Assembly (NCBI GenBank): GCA_965200145.1
Contig: CBDATG010000002.1
Coordinates: 558,001-622,000, forward strand
DNA length: 64,000 nucleotides
DNA from: CBDATG01 sp965200145
GTDB taxonomy: Bacteria; Chloroflexota; Dehalococcoidia; Lucifugimonadales; Lucifugimonadaceae
Reading direction: 5' to 3'
The notes beneath the pieces are model-generated. The model ran no database searches. It saw nothing but the letters and a program-made list of their open reading frames with translations, and had not been told where the DNA came from. The translations under genes and the position numbers were made by a program. Positions 1 to 9,362 of this stretch are shown piece by piece; the first letter of the stretch is position 1, and each line of letters opens with the position of its first letter.

Positions 1-1
1 A

Positions 2-214
2 TTCCGCCAACCGTGCGTATGGGCGCAGACGGAGGTAAATCCCAACCAATATGGGTCCGACGAACTCGAAGGGACGCTGACTTGCCAGTATGACGATACC
101 GGTGTAAAGCCCGGCACTTGGTATGTCTACGAGCTGACGCAGACGCTCGAGGATGGGCGCATGTTTACGTCGCATCATGAGGTTGTCACGAGGCCTCTGT
201 ATGTTGCGCCGTAA
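2..214 (+). CDS. C-terminal fragment of an unrecognised protein (truncated by window start)
   Basis: An open frame enters from the left edge and ends at TAA 212-214, giving the last 70 residues. The fragment has alternating polar and aromatic residues (GTWYVYELTQTLEDGR, then VVTRPLYVAP) typical of a beta-sandwich such as an Ig-like or fibronectin-like domain on a secreted or surface protein. No family can be named from this length. The frame has no stops and reads to the window edge, so the start lies outside. The coding call is moderately secure and the function is unknown. Confidence 0.5.
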   Translation, partial: FRQPCVWAQTEVNPNQYGSDELEGTLTCQYDDTGVKPGTWYVYELTQTLEDGRMFTSHHEVVTRPLYVAP

Positions 215-352
215 TTGGGGTGCCGTGGGTGACTGAGGCCGGTGAGCGGAGGTTTCGCGCTACGAACGCAGTCGCCAGGAGCGCGGAATACTGTTTATTT
301 GCCGTCTCGGGCCAATCGTGAGTGTGTGCCTTGAACTAACGGTTGTAGTAGC

Positions 353-1174
353 ATGAGAGATGCGATGCAGATCAAGGTAAGCAAATCCACAGCTCTCGAA
401 CGCTTAAGTGCGCTTAGAGACGCAATTGAAGGGTTGCGGGGGCTAGATGTCGGTTCTCCCGAATTTATGAAGTGGTATGAGGACGCGAAAGGTGCGTTCA
501 AGTACGTGTTCGACGGTCGACCCGAAGAGTTCCGGGACTTCGGCCGTATACAGTTCTCGTCCCCAGGGTCGAGGCGAAGACTTCCGAAGGTGCGAAAGGC
601 TTATTCGGAAGGGCTTGACAGATCCTCCGCACTGATCGCGTCTAAGATCGATCAAATCGTAGCCTTTTGGCCGGATGATGAAGGATCGTCTCAGCACGAC
701 ACAGTGGAAGAGGGAGGTGGGGCAGATTACACGAATCAGATTTTTGTTGTTCATGGCAGGGACCGAGGAGCGCTAGCGGAAGTCAAGCAGGTATTAATTC
801 AACTTGGTTTGGAGCCGGTCGTTCTGCAGGACCAACCTAACCAAGGCAGAACGATCATTGAGAAATTTGAAGACTACGCGCAGGTGGGTTTCGCAGTCGT
901 TATCTGTACGCCCGATGATGAAGGCAAGCACGTTGCCGAAGATGCCGCGCCCATACCACGAGTTCGGCAGAACGTTTTGCTTGAGTGGGGCTACTTCTTA
1001 GGGAAACTCGGTCGCGAAAGTGTGTGTGCGTTGATCAAGGGAGAAGTTGAGATACCTTCAGACTACGCTGGGGTGTTGTACGTAGAGATGGACGGTAACG
1101 GAGACTGGAAATCACGGCTGGCACGCGAGTTAAACCAAGCGCAATACGCCGTCGATGCGAACAACCTGTTGTAG
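353..1174 (+). CDS. TIR-like (CAP12/Pycsar effector type) nucleotide-binding protein
   Basis: The protein has 273 residues. Residues 1-120 form a charged, mostly helical N-terminal region of unknown role. From about residue 128 there is a TIR-like domain of the kind found in predicted nucleotide-binding proteins: IFVVHGRDRG (His134), the GRTIIEKFE helix with a candidate catalytic Glu170, the VVICTPDDEG strand, and NVLLEWGYFLGKLGR with Glu211. In this family such domains act as NADases or NAD-binding effectors in CBASS/Pycsar-like anti-phage defence. That role is known for relatives and inferred here. No cyclase or sensor gene is visible beside it, though the region to the left is cut off. A second in-frame ATG lies at 365; neither start has a clear Shine-Dalgarno. 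It sits convergent to a methyltransferase-nuclease gene, which supports a defence setting. Confidence 0.75.
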   Translation: MRDAMQIKVSKSTALERLSALRDAIEGLRGLDVGSPEFMKWYEDAKGAFKYVFDGRPEEFRDFGRIQFSSPGSRRRLPKVRKAYSEGLDRSSALIASKIDQIVAFWPDDEGSSQHDTVEEGGGADYTNQIFVVHGRDRGALAEVKQVLIQLGLEPVVLQDQPNQGRTIIEKFEDYAQVGFAVVICTPDDEGKHVAEDAAPIPRVRQNVLLEWGYFLGKLGRESVCALIKGEVEIPSDYAGVLYVEMDGNGDWKSRLARELNQAQYAVDANNLL

Positions 1175-1234
1175 AGCTGACTCCCGATCAGATTTGACTA
1201 CTTGGGCTCGCTAGGTCAACGATCGTAGGTCTCA

Positions 1235-1250
1235 TGACTGCCCGCAGTCA
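1235..1250. repeat. 16-bp perfect palindrome between convergent genes
   Basis: TGACTGC-CC-GCAGTCA is a perfect 7+7 inverted repeat with a 2-base centre, lying between the 3' ends of the TIR gene and the methyltransferase-Mrr gene. The centre is too tight for a normal hairpin loop and there is no T-tract, so it resembles a protein-binding site or a chance palindrome more than a terminator. Confidence 0.3.
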
Positions 1251-1316
1251 ACTGTTGAAGGAACTAGCACTTCGCAAGTACGCCGAATAGGAACGGACAG
1301 TCGTTTTCACGGGCGC

Positions 1317-3008
1317 CTACCGCCCCAGCTGTCGTTGCTCGCCGCGGCGCTTGCGTTGGCGTTGCGCTTTGGTGAACGTTGCGTCTGTGCCCATTCTTGG
1401 GTAGTCTGCGGTTGTGCCTGATAGCAATGCCTCTATGGTCAGGATTTGGACGCGGGGGTATTGCTTGTCGGGGAAAGACACGGGTTCGTAGATGCCGGTC
1501 GATAGTGCTTCTTGGCGCATTGGTTCCGTTGGTTCGTTTAGCGTGATGAAGATTGCCAAGTCGGCAGACTCACGCTCCATGTCGCCTTTGAGTGTTGCGA
1601 TGTCGCTACGGCTTACTCTTCCGCTCTTGACTTGCACGATGATCCGGCGTGGCTTGCCGCCGTTGTCGTCGAAGAAGTGGATGTAACCGTCGACGCCGGC
1701 ATCTGGTCCCTTGCGCTTGTCTCGCGCAGGACGGGCATCGACAAGTGACAAAGCCCACCACTCGAATTGGTGTCGGTTCTGTTCCGCCAACGCTTGCGCG
1801 CTTGCTACGTCCTGTGGTTCGCCGATAACCTGGTATGCGCGCAGGTCGCCGCCAAAGCTATCCGACAGCCGATGCCTGATTAGTGACACTGCTAGGTGCG
1901 TGATGTCGATTCCTATCCAGGAACGGTTTAGTCGTTCGGATGCTGCTAGTGCAGTGCCGCAACCGCAGAACGGGTCCATCACGACATCGCCTTCGTTGGA
2001 GCTGGTGAGGATAATTCGCTCTAGCAGACGCTCAGGTTTCTGCGTTGGGAATCCTAGCCGTTCCCTTGACCTTGAGCCTAGGTTTTTGATGTCATATATG
2101 AAGTCTTGGATTGGAACGCCCGGGCTCTCGTCCGCGTATCTTTTCTGTTGCGGGACGGAGCCTTGTTCGGGCCAGTAGACCAGGCCTGCTTCATCTAGCA
2201 GGTCGAGCTTTTCTTGCGTGGTCAGGGAATCGATATCGGTGTTTGGATATGCCGAACTAAGAGCCTCTAACGGAACCGCCCAGTGTCTGTCGACGTCGGT
2301 GGGGTTGATATTGCGCCACGCTGCACCCGAGTCGCCAGATGTTGCACCCGGGCCGGTGAGTGTGACTAACCGGAATCTGCCGCGCTCATCCTCGTAGATG
2401 TAGAAGTCGTCGAGGTAAGACTGGTCGTACGGCTGGTAGACCTCGTTCCATGTGTAATCGTCGGACGCGGTGTAGAAGAGTACGTGGTCGTGAATGCGTC
2501 CCCAACGCTTTGCGCCGCCGTGGGCTCCCGTGCGCCTCCACGCGATGTGGTTGCGGAAGTTGATGACTCCGAACGCGGCATCCATGAGCAGTTTGAGGTA
2601 GTGGGACGCGGTTGAGTCGCAGTGCAGGTAGATGCTGCCAGTGGGTTTGAGCACCCGACGCATTTCGACCATGCGCTGGGACATCATGGTGAGATACGCC
2701 ATCATGTCATTCTGGCCGAGGAATGTTCGCATTGCACCCAAAAGCGCACTCACATCGGGCGGACCGTTTTGCACGACATCGCGAAATGCGACTTCGGACT
2801 GGTAGTCCCAACGCCAGGTGTCTTCAAATGCCGTAATCTGTGCCGCTGACTGATTACCGCCGCGTGCCCTGAATAGGACGTTGTAGGTAGCATTTGAATT
2901 GAATGGCGGGTCTAGGTAGATCAGGTCAACGCTCGCGTCGGCGATGTGCTCGCGCATGATGTCGAGGTTGTCCCCGAAGTAGAGGCGATTCGGGATTTGA
3001 TCGCTCAT
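1317..3008 (-). CDS. Beta-class N6-adenine DNA methyltransferase fused to C-terminal Mrr-like nuclease domain
   Basis: The protein has 563 residues from the ATG at 3008; an upstream in-frame start at 3053 adds 15 residues that do not resemble the family. The methyltransferase catalytic motif DPPF is at residues 33-36 near the N-terminus. The SAM-binding motif DPFCGCG begins at about residue 345, the IV-before-I order of beta-class enzymes (CcrM, type III Mod). The middle (residues about 150-310) should hold the target-recognition part. The C-terminal 130 residues carry a PD-(D/E)xK-like Mrr core: Asp440 in GVDGY and Gln459-x-Lys461 in IVQVKSG. One polypeptide may therefore both modify and cut DNA, or the Mrr-like part may target modified DNA; activity is inferred. 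No separate restriction subunit or specificity gene is adjacent. It is a clear paralogue of the protein at 12822-14633, which ends in a different nuclease. Confidence 0.8.
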   Translation of the reverse strand: MSDQIPNRLYFGDNLDIMREHIADASVDLIYLDPPFNSNATYNVLFRARGGNQSAAQITAFEDTWRWDYQSEVAFRDVVQNGPPDVSALLGAMRTFLGQNDMMAYLTMMSQRMVEMRRVLKPTGSIYLHCDSTASHYLKLLMDAAFGVINFRNHIAWRRTGAHGGAKRWGRIHDHVLFYTASDDYTWNEVYQPYDQSYLDDFYIYEDERGRFRLVTLTGPGATSGDSGAAWRNINPTDVDRHWAVPLEALSSAYPNTDIDSLTTQEKLDLLDEAGLVYWPEQGSVPQQKRYADESPGVPIQDFIYDIKNLGSRSRERLGFPTQKPERLLERIILTSSNEGDVVMDPFCGCGTALAASERLNRSWIGIDITHLAVSLIRHRLSDSFGGDLRAYQVIGEPQDVASAQALAEQNRHQFEWWALSLVDARPARDKRKGPDAGVDGYIHFFDDNGGKPRRIIVQVKSGRVSRSDIATLKGDMERESADLAIFITLNEPTEPMRQEALSTGIYEPVSFPDKQYPRVQILTIEALLSGTTADYPRMGTDATFTKAQRQRKRRGEQRQLGR

Positions 3009-3079
3009 TCTTCCGACCCGAAGCAGTAAGTTAGTCCTGTCGTCGGGCAACAACAGGCGTCTGCCGACCGCGCGCTAAC

Positions 3080-4756
3080 TCATATCGCGTCCGAGTCCGC
3101 TGCGATCGCTGCAAGGTCGGCGCGGGTGTAGGAGCCGAGTGACCTGAAGTTGAGTTCGGTGTAGTTGCGTAGCCAGCGCATTGCAATCTTGGTAGCGTCG
3201 CGATAACGCTTCACCATCGCTGGCGGCGGATTGTTGCCCAGTTGACCCACGATGTCTTCGCACTCTGACACCAAGATGGACTTGAGCAATGCCAAATCAT
3301 GTTGCGCGCCGGTGTCTTCTGCTGTAACACCGTGTATGACGCGCTGCGCCATCTGCGCGACGGAGATGCGAGCGGTGGCGAGGTCTTCCATTAGCGCGGG
3401 TCGTCGGCCTGGGATGCCTGCCAAGCGGTCTATTCCCTTGGCGCCGCGTCCGCTGAGCCAACCTTCGACGTACTCGATGAGGACTCGTGCATTCTGGCGC
3501 GTTCCTTCCTGAGTCACGGGACCGTCAGGGGTTTCAATCGCGACGGGGTAGTTGCTCGGGTTACGCATTTCGTCCGATGGTTGCCATCCGGAACCTATCA
3601 GGTTTTTGAACGGGTCGCCGGCTGCCTTCATGTGATAGATGTGTGCGACCCAACCGCGCAGGAATCCCTGTTCGGCCTCCCACTGCTTGTCGCCGCTGAC
3701 GGTTGCACCGGCTTCCTGGTTTACCTCTGCATCGCGGTGTGGCAGGGCAGTAGCCATACCACCGATAGGCACGGCGTTGTGTTTTAGGCATACCGCTACT
3801 AGTCGGCGGAATATGTTGGCGATGAAGGGAGTGGTCGGCACCGCGACGCCGAATCGGTCTGGCCAGACGCTGTCAGCATCTGCCATGACGTACTCCAGCA
3901 GTGATGCCTTCAAGTCCCATCGTGCCGCGTTCAGGCCGGCGGCGTAGCGTCCGAGCTTGTGGAGACTCTCCTCCATGGTCCAAACGAGCGGCAACGATTC
4001 CACCAGCAGTATCGCCCTGATCGTGGCGTCCCTCAGGCCTGGCACGTTGTTTTGGACAGCGCTAAAGATGTCGGCGTAGACAGCGGCTTCTTCTGGCGAT
4101 TCCGTCTTTGGCAGATAGAAATATACGCCCTGCTCGCGTTCGGTTTGCGCTTGTCCGGCGTGGAACAGCGTTAGGGCAGTGCCAACGAGCGTCGCCGATG
4201 CGGGTTTGCCGTCCACCGTTATGTCTGGCTCGTCGAGATGCAGCCCGCGGTCGCGGTGCATGAAGAATGGGATCTCGCCAGGCTGGATGGCGTAGTGTCT
4301 GTCTCGCGCCTCGTCTCGATGCGCCAAGGTTCGTTCAACAGCGGCTTTGCGATTGCGCGCCGCCAGCAGTGTGTCCGACAGGATGTGGCTGGCGGAGTCT
4401 TCGTCGTCATCCAGGTCGCCTTCAGCCCGTTCGCCGTCTGGACCGGGATTCAGGGCGTTGATGAACATCGGCGTTACATGTGCCGGTCCGGATATCTCAA
4501 TGCCGGGTTTGCGTAGCTCTGACGGAACCTCAGGGACTGTCCAAGGTTCTGTAGTTGCGTCAGACGGTGCACGATGCCCCGGTTGGCGGCCGTGCCTCAA
4601 GGCGGCATCCAGCATATCTCTGCGAGCTTCCCCTGCACCTGCGACGCGATCTCCGAACTCGTCGTGCAACTGCGCGATCAATCGACGAGCATCGTCGGTA
4701 AGTATGTCGTCCCATTCACTGCCGACGGCGGCTACGACTCTGCTGGATTGTGACAT
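3080..4756 (-). CDS. aceB: Malate synthase
   Basis: The protein has 558 residues, close to the usual 530-550 of malate synthase A. It condenses glyoxylate with acetyl-CoA to give malate in the cytoplasm. Seen in the sequence: the catalytic arginine segment RDRGLHLDEP (Arg170), the TIM-barrel strand motifs GVYFYLPK and LLVESLPLVW (Mg-binding Glu), AGLNAARWDL (Mg-binding Asp), PIGGMATALPHRD, and the C-terminal MEDLATARIS with the candidate catalytic base Asp458. The GHDGTWVAHP segment of E. coli AceB is here GFLRGWVAHIYHM, so this is a divergent member. No isocitrate lyase is present in the window. With the glycolate oxidase genes at 27.6-32.9 kb the likely job is feeding glyoxylate from glycolate into the C4 pool. 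A cytoplasmic enzyme is expected, as there is no signal peptide. Confidence 0.85.
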   Translation of the reverse strand: MSQSSRVVAAVGSEWDDILTDDARRLIAQLHDEFGDRVAGAGEARRDMLDAALRHGRQPGHRAPSDATTEPWTVPEVPSELRKPGIEISGPAHVTPMFINALNPGPDGERAEGDLDDDEDSASHILSDTLLAARNRKAAVERTLAHRDEARDRHYAIQPGEIPFFMHRDRGLHLDEPDITVDGKPASATLVGTALTLFHAGQAQTEREQGVYFYLPKTESPEEAAVYADIFSAVQNNVPGLRDATIRAILLVESLPLVWTMEESLHKLGRYAAGLNAARWDLKASLLEYVMADADSVWPDRFGVAVPTTPFIANIFRRLVAVCLKHNAVPIGGMATALPHRDAEVNQEAGATVSGDKQWEAEQGFLRGWVAHIYHMKAAGDPFKNLIGSGWQPSDEMRNPSNYPVAIETPDGPVTQEGTRQNARVLIEYVEGWLSGRGAKGIDRLAGIPGRRPALMEDLATARISVAQMAQRVIHGVTAEDTGAQHDLALLKSILVSECEDIVGQLGNNPPPAMVKRYRDATKIAMRWLRNYTELNFRSLGSYTRADLAAIAADSDAI

Positions 4757-4850
4757 GATGAAAAACCCTTCCTACTAGGTAAGGCACAGACGCGCGGGCA
4801 TATCGCGGTCGGCGCCAACCGCTTTAGGATAGTCGCGATGGGTTACGGAG

Positions 4851-7667
4851 CTAGCCGATGAGTTCGCGCATCTCTCGGACTGGAGCTTTGCGCTTGAGCT
4901 TGTTTAGGGCAGTGCGCTCGATCTGGCGGATCCGTTCGCGCGTGAGGTACAGCGCCTCACCTATCTCTTCAAGTGTCTTTTCCTCGCCATCCGTCAAACC
5001 GAAGCGCATGGCGATTACCTGTCGTTCCCGGATCTCGAGTCCGCCCAACATCTCCTTTATCTGATCATTGAGCGAGCGTCGTGCTGCTGCCTCCGGCGGC
5101 TCCTCGGCATCCTTGTCAGGCAAGAGGTCGCCAAGTTCGTTGTCACCCTCTTCGCCGACTGGAGACTCGAGTGACATCAGTTCCTGGCCGTTCTTGAGCA
5201 CATCCGCAACCTTTTCCACCGTCATCTCGACTCGTTCTGCGATTTCGTCAATGTTGGGTTTGCGGTTGTTTTCCTGCGCGAGCTCCCTAGTAGCGCGGCG
5301 CACTTTGTTCAGTGCCTCGACCATGTGTACCGGCATGCGAATGGTGCGCGACTGGTCAGCGATGGCACGTGTGACGCCTTGTCGGATCCACCAAGTTGCA
5401 TAGGTGCTGAACTTGTAACCCTTGCGGTAATCAAACTTCTCAATGGCACGCATCAATCCGATGTTGCCTTCTTGGATGAGGTCCTGGAACAGCAGCCCGC
5501 GGTTGGTGTACTTCTTCGCGACGCTGACAACGAGTCTCAGATTGGCCTGCCCGAGATGCAGTCGCGCTTTGTCGCCGTCGCGACGAATGCGCGACAGGTG
5601 TGAATCCAATATCGCTCGCGCGTTTTCCACGTCTGGCGCGTACCAGGGAACTTCATCGTCGTCGGTTATCAGGTCGTTAAGCTCAAGTTCGGGCGGCAGT
5701 ACCATACCGAAATCGCGCGGCAACAGGCTCGATTGCACGGCGAACTCCCTGACTATAAGGCTTGCTTTTTCCAAGCGCTTCTTCAGCCGCGCCTCGCGTG
5801 TGTTCTCGGCGCGCGCTTTCTTGCCGCGTCCCTTGATGGATGTCTCGTCGAACACGCTGAACTGGCCGTAGATGTCGGAACTGATCGTGACCTGCAACGC
5901 GGTGATCAGGTAACGCAACAACATTTCGTAGTCGTTGTCGTCCTTGATCGCGTCACGGGCATCGTTAATCAGGTGGTGCAGGCGCGGCTCAGTCAACGGC
6001 GCGTCGAGCGTCACCGGGCGCAACTTCGCACGGTTGCTCAAGAGCCCGACGTATGGCGCAGGGGTGTTCTTCGTCCTGGTCGCAGGTTCCAGCTTCGCGA
6101 ATGTAGCCTTCACGCTTTCTGGCGCGACGAAGTATCGATTGAGCGTGTCGATGTGGCTGGCCAGCTCGCCCAGCAGCCGTCCGACTTTCTCGCGCAACAC
6201 TTCCCGATGCGCCCGGGCCTTGTCGTCTTTCAACAGGTCGTTAATCTGCTTAACGAACTTGGAATCTAGGTCTGGCACGCCGAACATCTCCTCGATGTCC
6301 GACTCATGAGTTATCCCAAGTTGCTGGGAAACGTGCGAAACCAGAGCAGAGGGGTAGCGGTCAAGTGCCCCACGAAGTTCGTAGTCGATTAAGACTGCCG
6401 CGACTGTTTTCGGAGCGTTGGATCGCTTCCTCTTTGCACCTGTACCCTTCCGGCGCGCGAGTGCAACCTCCGACACGGGCGCATCGTCATCCATCTTGAG
6501 CAGTTCTCTTGGCTCAGCGCAAATCGCACGCACTCGATGCGCCAACTCGGTCAGTGCGACCTCTATCTTCGCCAACGGAATCGCTTCTTTTCTGTTGGCA
6601 CCTCTGCCGAGGCTGAGACGCTTAGCGATTGCAGCGAAATCGTGGTCGCCTTGAATGCCGAATCGCTTGTTGATATTCGACTGCACCGTGATGCGAAGTG
6701 TCTTACGCATCGACCTCATCACATCCACGTAAGCCGCGTTGCGTTTGGCGTTGGTGTTGACAGCGGCGTTCAGCGTTGTGGCAACTTGCGCGTCGTCGAG
6801 CAAGTGCGACCACTTCGCCGGTGAGCCGAGGCCAAGGGCGGAGGTGAGCGCATCTGCTACCGACGCAATCGCCTTGAAATCCTTCAGGCTCTCTTCAACG
6901 CTGTTCTCGGTCGTTGGATTAGTTTGGAAGTCCTTGATCGATTCAACGACTGGCACCAAGCGCGTCAGTGAACCGATGCTCAGGTCGACGACGAACTTTA
7001 CGATCTCTTCAGCGGCGGGCGCGATCTTTCCGAGCGACTTAAGCACCTCTCCGACGACGATGACAGGATCGATCTGCGTCTCAAACACCGGCATCTGGTC
7101 GCGATTGCGGGGCATTTCGATAGGCTGAGTTCCCGTGTGCTCTACCCACTCGATCTTCTCGAGCCATAGTGAGGATTCGACCTGGCGCGATAGGACGCGT
7201 TCGTCCTCTTTCGTGAGCAGTTCGACCTTGCCGATCTCTCGCAGGTACATGCGAATGTTGTCTTCGGTGCTTTCAGCAGTCTCCATCGCCTGGCGGTAAG
7301 CCTCGGTCTCTGCCGAGTCGTCACGGGCGGCTTCCCATGCATCAAGTTCCGAAGACGTAGAGCCGACGCTTGAGCTGAAGCTGGCGCCTTCACTGTCATC
7401 GGAATCATCGCCGGACGTTATCGCCTCAAACCCGATCGTCTCTTCGGATGCGACCGTTGAGGAGTCCTCTTCCTCTTCACCGTCCGTGTCATCGTCGGCG
7501 ACGGCGCCATCGTCTTCAACCTCAACCGCGTCGTCGTTTTCCACTGCAACGGCATCGGTCGCTTGGTCCGGCCCGCCAATTTCCGTATCGGAGTGCACGC
7601 CGTTGAGGGACGCAACTTCGTCGACGATTGCATCCTGTGATGTCTGTTCTGTGTAGGTCTCTGCCAC
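4851..7667 (-). CDS. rpoD: RNA polymerase primary sigma factor (sigma-70/RpoD family) with very long non-conserved insert
   Basis: This is a 938-residue sigma factor, far longer than E. coli RpoD (613). Residues 1-110 are strongly acidic (runs of D and E). Region 1.2 is seen at about 138-175 (NIRMYLREIGKVELLTKEDE). About 525 residues of lineage-specific sequence follow, including a basic patch (RRKGTGAKRKR). From about residue 700 come canonical regions 2.1-2.4 (QANLRLVVSVAKKY, DLIQEGNIGLMRAIEKFDY, STYATWWIRQ), region 3, and region 4 with the helix-turn-helix TLEEIGEALYLTRERIRQIE. Together these give -10 and -35 recognition typical of the housekeeping sigma. The start is GTG at 7667-7665, preceded by AAAGGTGA five bases upstream. 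Regions 2-4 make the family call secure. The role of the insert is unknown. Confidence 0.92.
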   Translation of the reverse strand: MAETYTEQTSQDAIVDEVASLNGVHSDTEIGGPDQATDAVAVENDDAVEVEDDGAVADDDTDGEEEEDSSTVASEETIGFEAITSGDDSDDSEGASFSSSVGSTSSELDAWEAARDDSAETEAYRQAMETAESTEDNIRMYLREIGKVELLTKEDERVLSRQVESSLWLEKIEWVEHTGTQPIEMPRNRDQMPVFETQIDPVIVVGEVLKSLGKIAPAAEEIVKFVVDLSIGSLTRLVPVVESIKDFQTNPTTENSVEESLKDFKAIASVADALTSALGLGSPAKWSHLLDDAQVATTLNAAVNTNAKRNAAYVDVMRSMRKTLRITVQSNINKRFGIQGDHDFAAIAKRLSLGRGANRKEAIPLAKIEVALTELAHRVRAICAEPRELLKMDDDAPVSEVALARRKGTGAKRKRSNAPKTVAAVLIDYELRGALDRYPSALVSHVSQQLGITHESDIEEMFGVPDLDSKFVKQINDLLKDDKARAHREVLREKVGRLLGELASHIDTLNRYFVAPESVKATFAKLEPATRTKNTPAPYVGLLSNRAKLRPVTLDAPLTEPRLHHLINDARDAIKDDNDYEMLLRYLITALQVTISSDIYGQFSVFDETSIKGRGKKARAENTREARLKKRLEKASLIVREFAVQSSLLPRDFGMVLPPELELNDLITDDDEVPWYAPDVENARAILDSHLSRIRRDGDKARLHLGQANLRLVVSVAKKYTNRGLLFQDLIQEGNIGLMRAIEKFDYRKGYKFSTYATWWIRQGVTRAIADQSRTIRMPVHMVEALNKVRRATRELAQENNRKPNIDEIAERVEMTVEKVADVLKNGQELMSLESPVGEEGDNELGDLLPDKDAEEPPEAAARRSLNDQIKEMLGGLEIRERQVIAMRFGLTDGEEKTLEEIGEALYLTRERIRQIERTALNKLKRKAPVREMRELIG

Positions 7668-8149
7668 GTGTCACCTTTCAGCTTGTGTGTTGTGAATATC
7701 GAATCGGAGTTCGGATCAGATTGAAGTGTCTATAGGACCTTAGTAGGCCTTGATGGAGGATGGAGTTGGCGATTGAGGCTCGGAAGTCCCGTCGTTGATG
7801 AACCCAGCGGGGCTCTCCGCGTTTGGGGCTTGGCCCGCGTTCAGTGGTTTCGCAACACGATGGGAACAGTGTCCGTTCCTGCGTATGCTGCATATTCCGA
7901 TACGCCGCAAGTTGCCTAGAAGTTTGTGTCTGGCACGCGCAAGAAGCTAAGTTGCTAAGTGCACATAACAGAGTCTATCAGTTTTAAGGTCGGATTTACC
8001 GCACGTTATCTTGCAGTTGATGTGGAGTCTTCGGTGACAACAACGCATGCCGTACTCATGAGTTGGTTCCGCTCGCTCCTGGGTCTGTAGTACATGCGGC
8101 GTTACACTAACTAACCGTCGACTCAACACTGTGGACTGGACTCAATCAA
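7668..8149. other. 482-bp divergent intergenic region between rpoD and an aminotransferase
   Basis: This stretch must hold the promoters for rpoD (leftward) and for the aminotransferase (rightward). The only firmly seen signal is the rpoD Shine-Dalgarno AAAGGTGA at 7672-7679. The two frames that stay open across parts of it lack family features and start signals. No tRNA, hairpin with T-tract or repeat was recognised. Confidence 0.5.
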
Positions 8150-9358
8150 ATGGCGACCGAAACCAAATTCAGTTATGACGGGCTGTTCTCAGAGCGATCT
8201 CAGGACACGCCGATCAACGTTGTTAAGCACGCGGAGTTCGATTTCGCGGTCGCGTATCCCGCGCCTGAGACGAGTCCGATGGACGGCTTGGTTCAGGCCC
8301 TGCAGACAACGATGGATGCGCGTGGCGACGAGGTTGCGAGGGACATGGCATACTACCCGCAGCCTGCAGGTTCGCCGGAGTTGCGGGAGTTCACCGCTTG
8401 GAAGCTTGAGAAAGACAGGGGATTCAAAGTCGGGATCGATGACATCCTGTTGACCTCTGGTTCCGGCGAGGCGATCGGTCTTGCGATCCAAGCTTTGACG
8501 AATCCCGGGGACACTGTGATCACGGAGTGGTTCGTTTACGGCGGGACGTTTTCGCAGCTCTTGAGGTTCGGCAACACCGTGGTCGGAACCCCGGTCGATG
8601 ATCAGGGAATAATCCCGGACGCGCTAGAGGAACTAATCGTTGATCTGACATCCAAAGGGCAGAAGCCCAAGATGATCTACACAATACCTGAGAACCAAAA
8701 TCCCACCGGTTCAACGTTGCCTGCCGACCGTCGGGAAGCGATCCTGGAGATAGCACACAGCCACGGCATTCCCATCCTGGAAGACGAATGCTATGTGGAT
8801 CTCAGATTTGAGGGCGAAGTGCAACCCGCCTTCCGCACGCTTGACGATTCCGGAATCGTCATCCATGTGGCATCTTTCTCGAAGTTGCTTGCGCCAGGGT
8901 TGCGACTGGGCTATGTGTCGGCGGCTCCGGAGGTGTTACGGCGGGTCGCTAGCTGCAAGGTCGGTTCCGGGCCAAACCAGTTCGCTGCCTATGCCATTGA
9001 AGGATTCTTGAGGCAGAACCTAGACGCACATAGGGCGAGGTTCAATCCGCTGCTGAAGGAAAAGCGTGACGCGATGGATCGCGCTCTGACCGAGCACTTT
9101 ACCGATTGCGGTGCGAAGTGGTCGCGACCTCAGGGCGGTTGTTACACGTGGTTAACCATGCCAGAAGGAACGGACATCGCCGCCGTGCGTGACGACGTGT
9201 TTGAGGAGGGCGTAGGCTTTCTCGGAGGTCCGGCCTTCGCGCCTAACGGCGATGGCACGAACTGCGCGAGGTTATGCTTCGCGTTCGAGAGCCCGCAGAA
9301 GAACTACGATGGGATCACACGGCTGGCGGAGCTGTTTGGGAAACGCGGCTTGATGTAA
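8150..9358 (+). CDS. PLP-dependent aminotransferase, class I/II (MocR/LysN-like fold type I)
   Basis: The 402-residue protein is a typical fold-type I aminotransferase, moving an amino group between an amino acid and a 2-oxoacid. Motifs in order: SGSGEAIGLAIQAL (PLP phosphate-binding region), YTIPENQNPTGSTL (cofactor Asn and the NPTG signature), ILEDECYVDLRF (Asp contacting the pyridine nitrogen), and SFSKLLAPGLRLGY with Schiff-base Lys245. It most resembles the 2-aminoadipate or aromatic/branched-chain aminotransferase group related to the enzyme half of MocR regulators, but it has no N-terminal GntR domain. The substrate cannot be set from sequence. It is convergent with fbp, with only 4 bases between the stop codons, and divergent from rpoD. 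Confidence 0.85.
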   Translation: MATETKFSYDGLFSERSQDTPINVVKHAEFDFAVAYPAPETSPMDGLVQALQTTMDARGDEVARDMAYYPQPAGSPELREFTAWKLEKDRGFKVGIDDILLTSGSGEAIGLAIQALTNPGDTVITEWFVYGGTFSQLLRFGNTVVGTPVDDQGIIPDALEELIVDLTSKGQKPKMIYTIPENQNPTGSTLPADRREAILEIAHSHGIPILEDECYVDLRFEGEVQPAFRTLDDSGIVIHVASFSKLLAPGLRLGYVSAAPEVLRRVASCKVGSGPNQFAAYAIEGFLRQNLDAHRARFNPLLKEKRDAMDRALTEHFTDCGAKWSRPQGGCYTWLTMPEGTDIAAVRDDVFEEGVGFLGGPAFAPNGDGTNCARLCFAFESPQKNYDGITRLAELFGKRGLM

Positions 9359-9362
9359 CGGG

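Noticed and set aside
4757..4850. A small gene between malate synthase and rpoD
   Set aside because: The 94 bases are too short and show no start with Shine-Dalgarno.
5443..6309. Several long plus-strand frames opposite rpoD (up to 178 codons)
   Set aside because: They lie fully inside a secure sigma-factor gene, show no domain and follow its codon bias in antisense.
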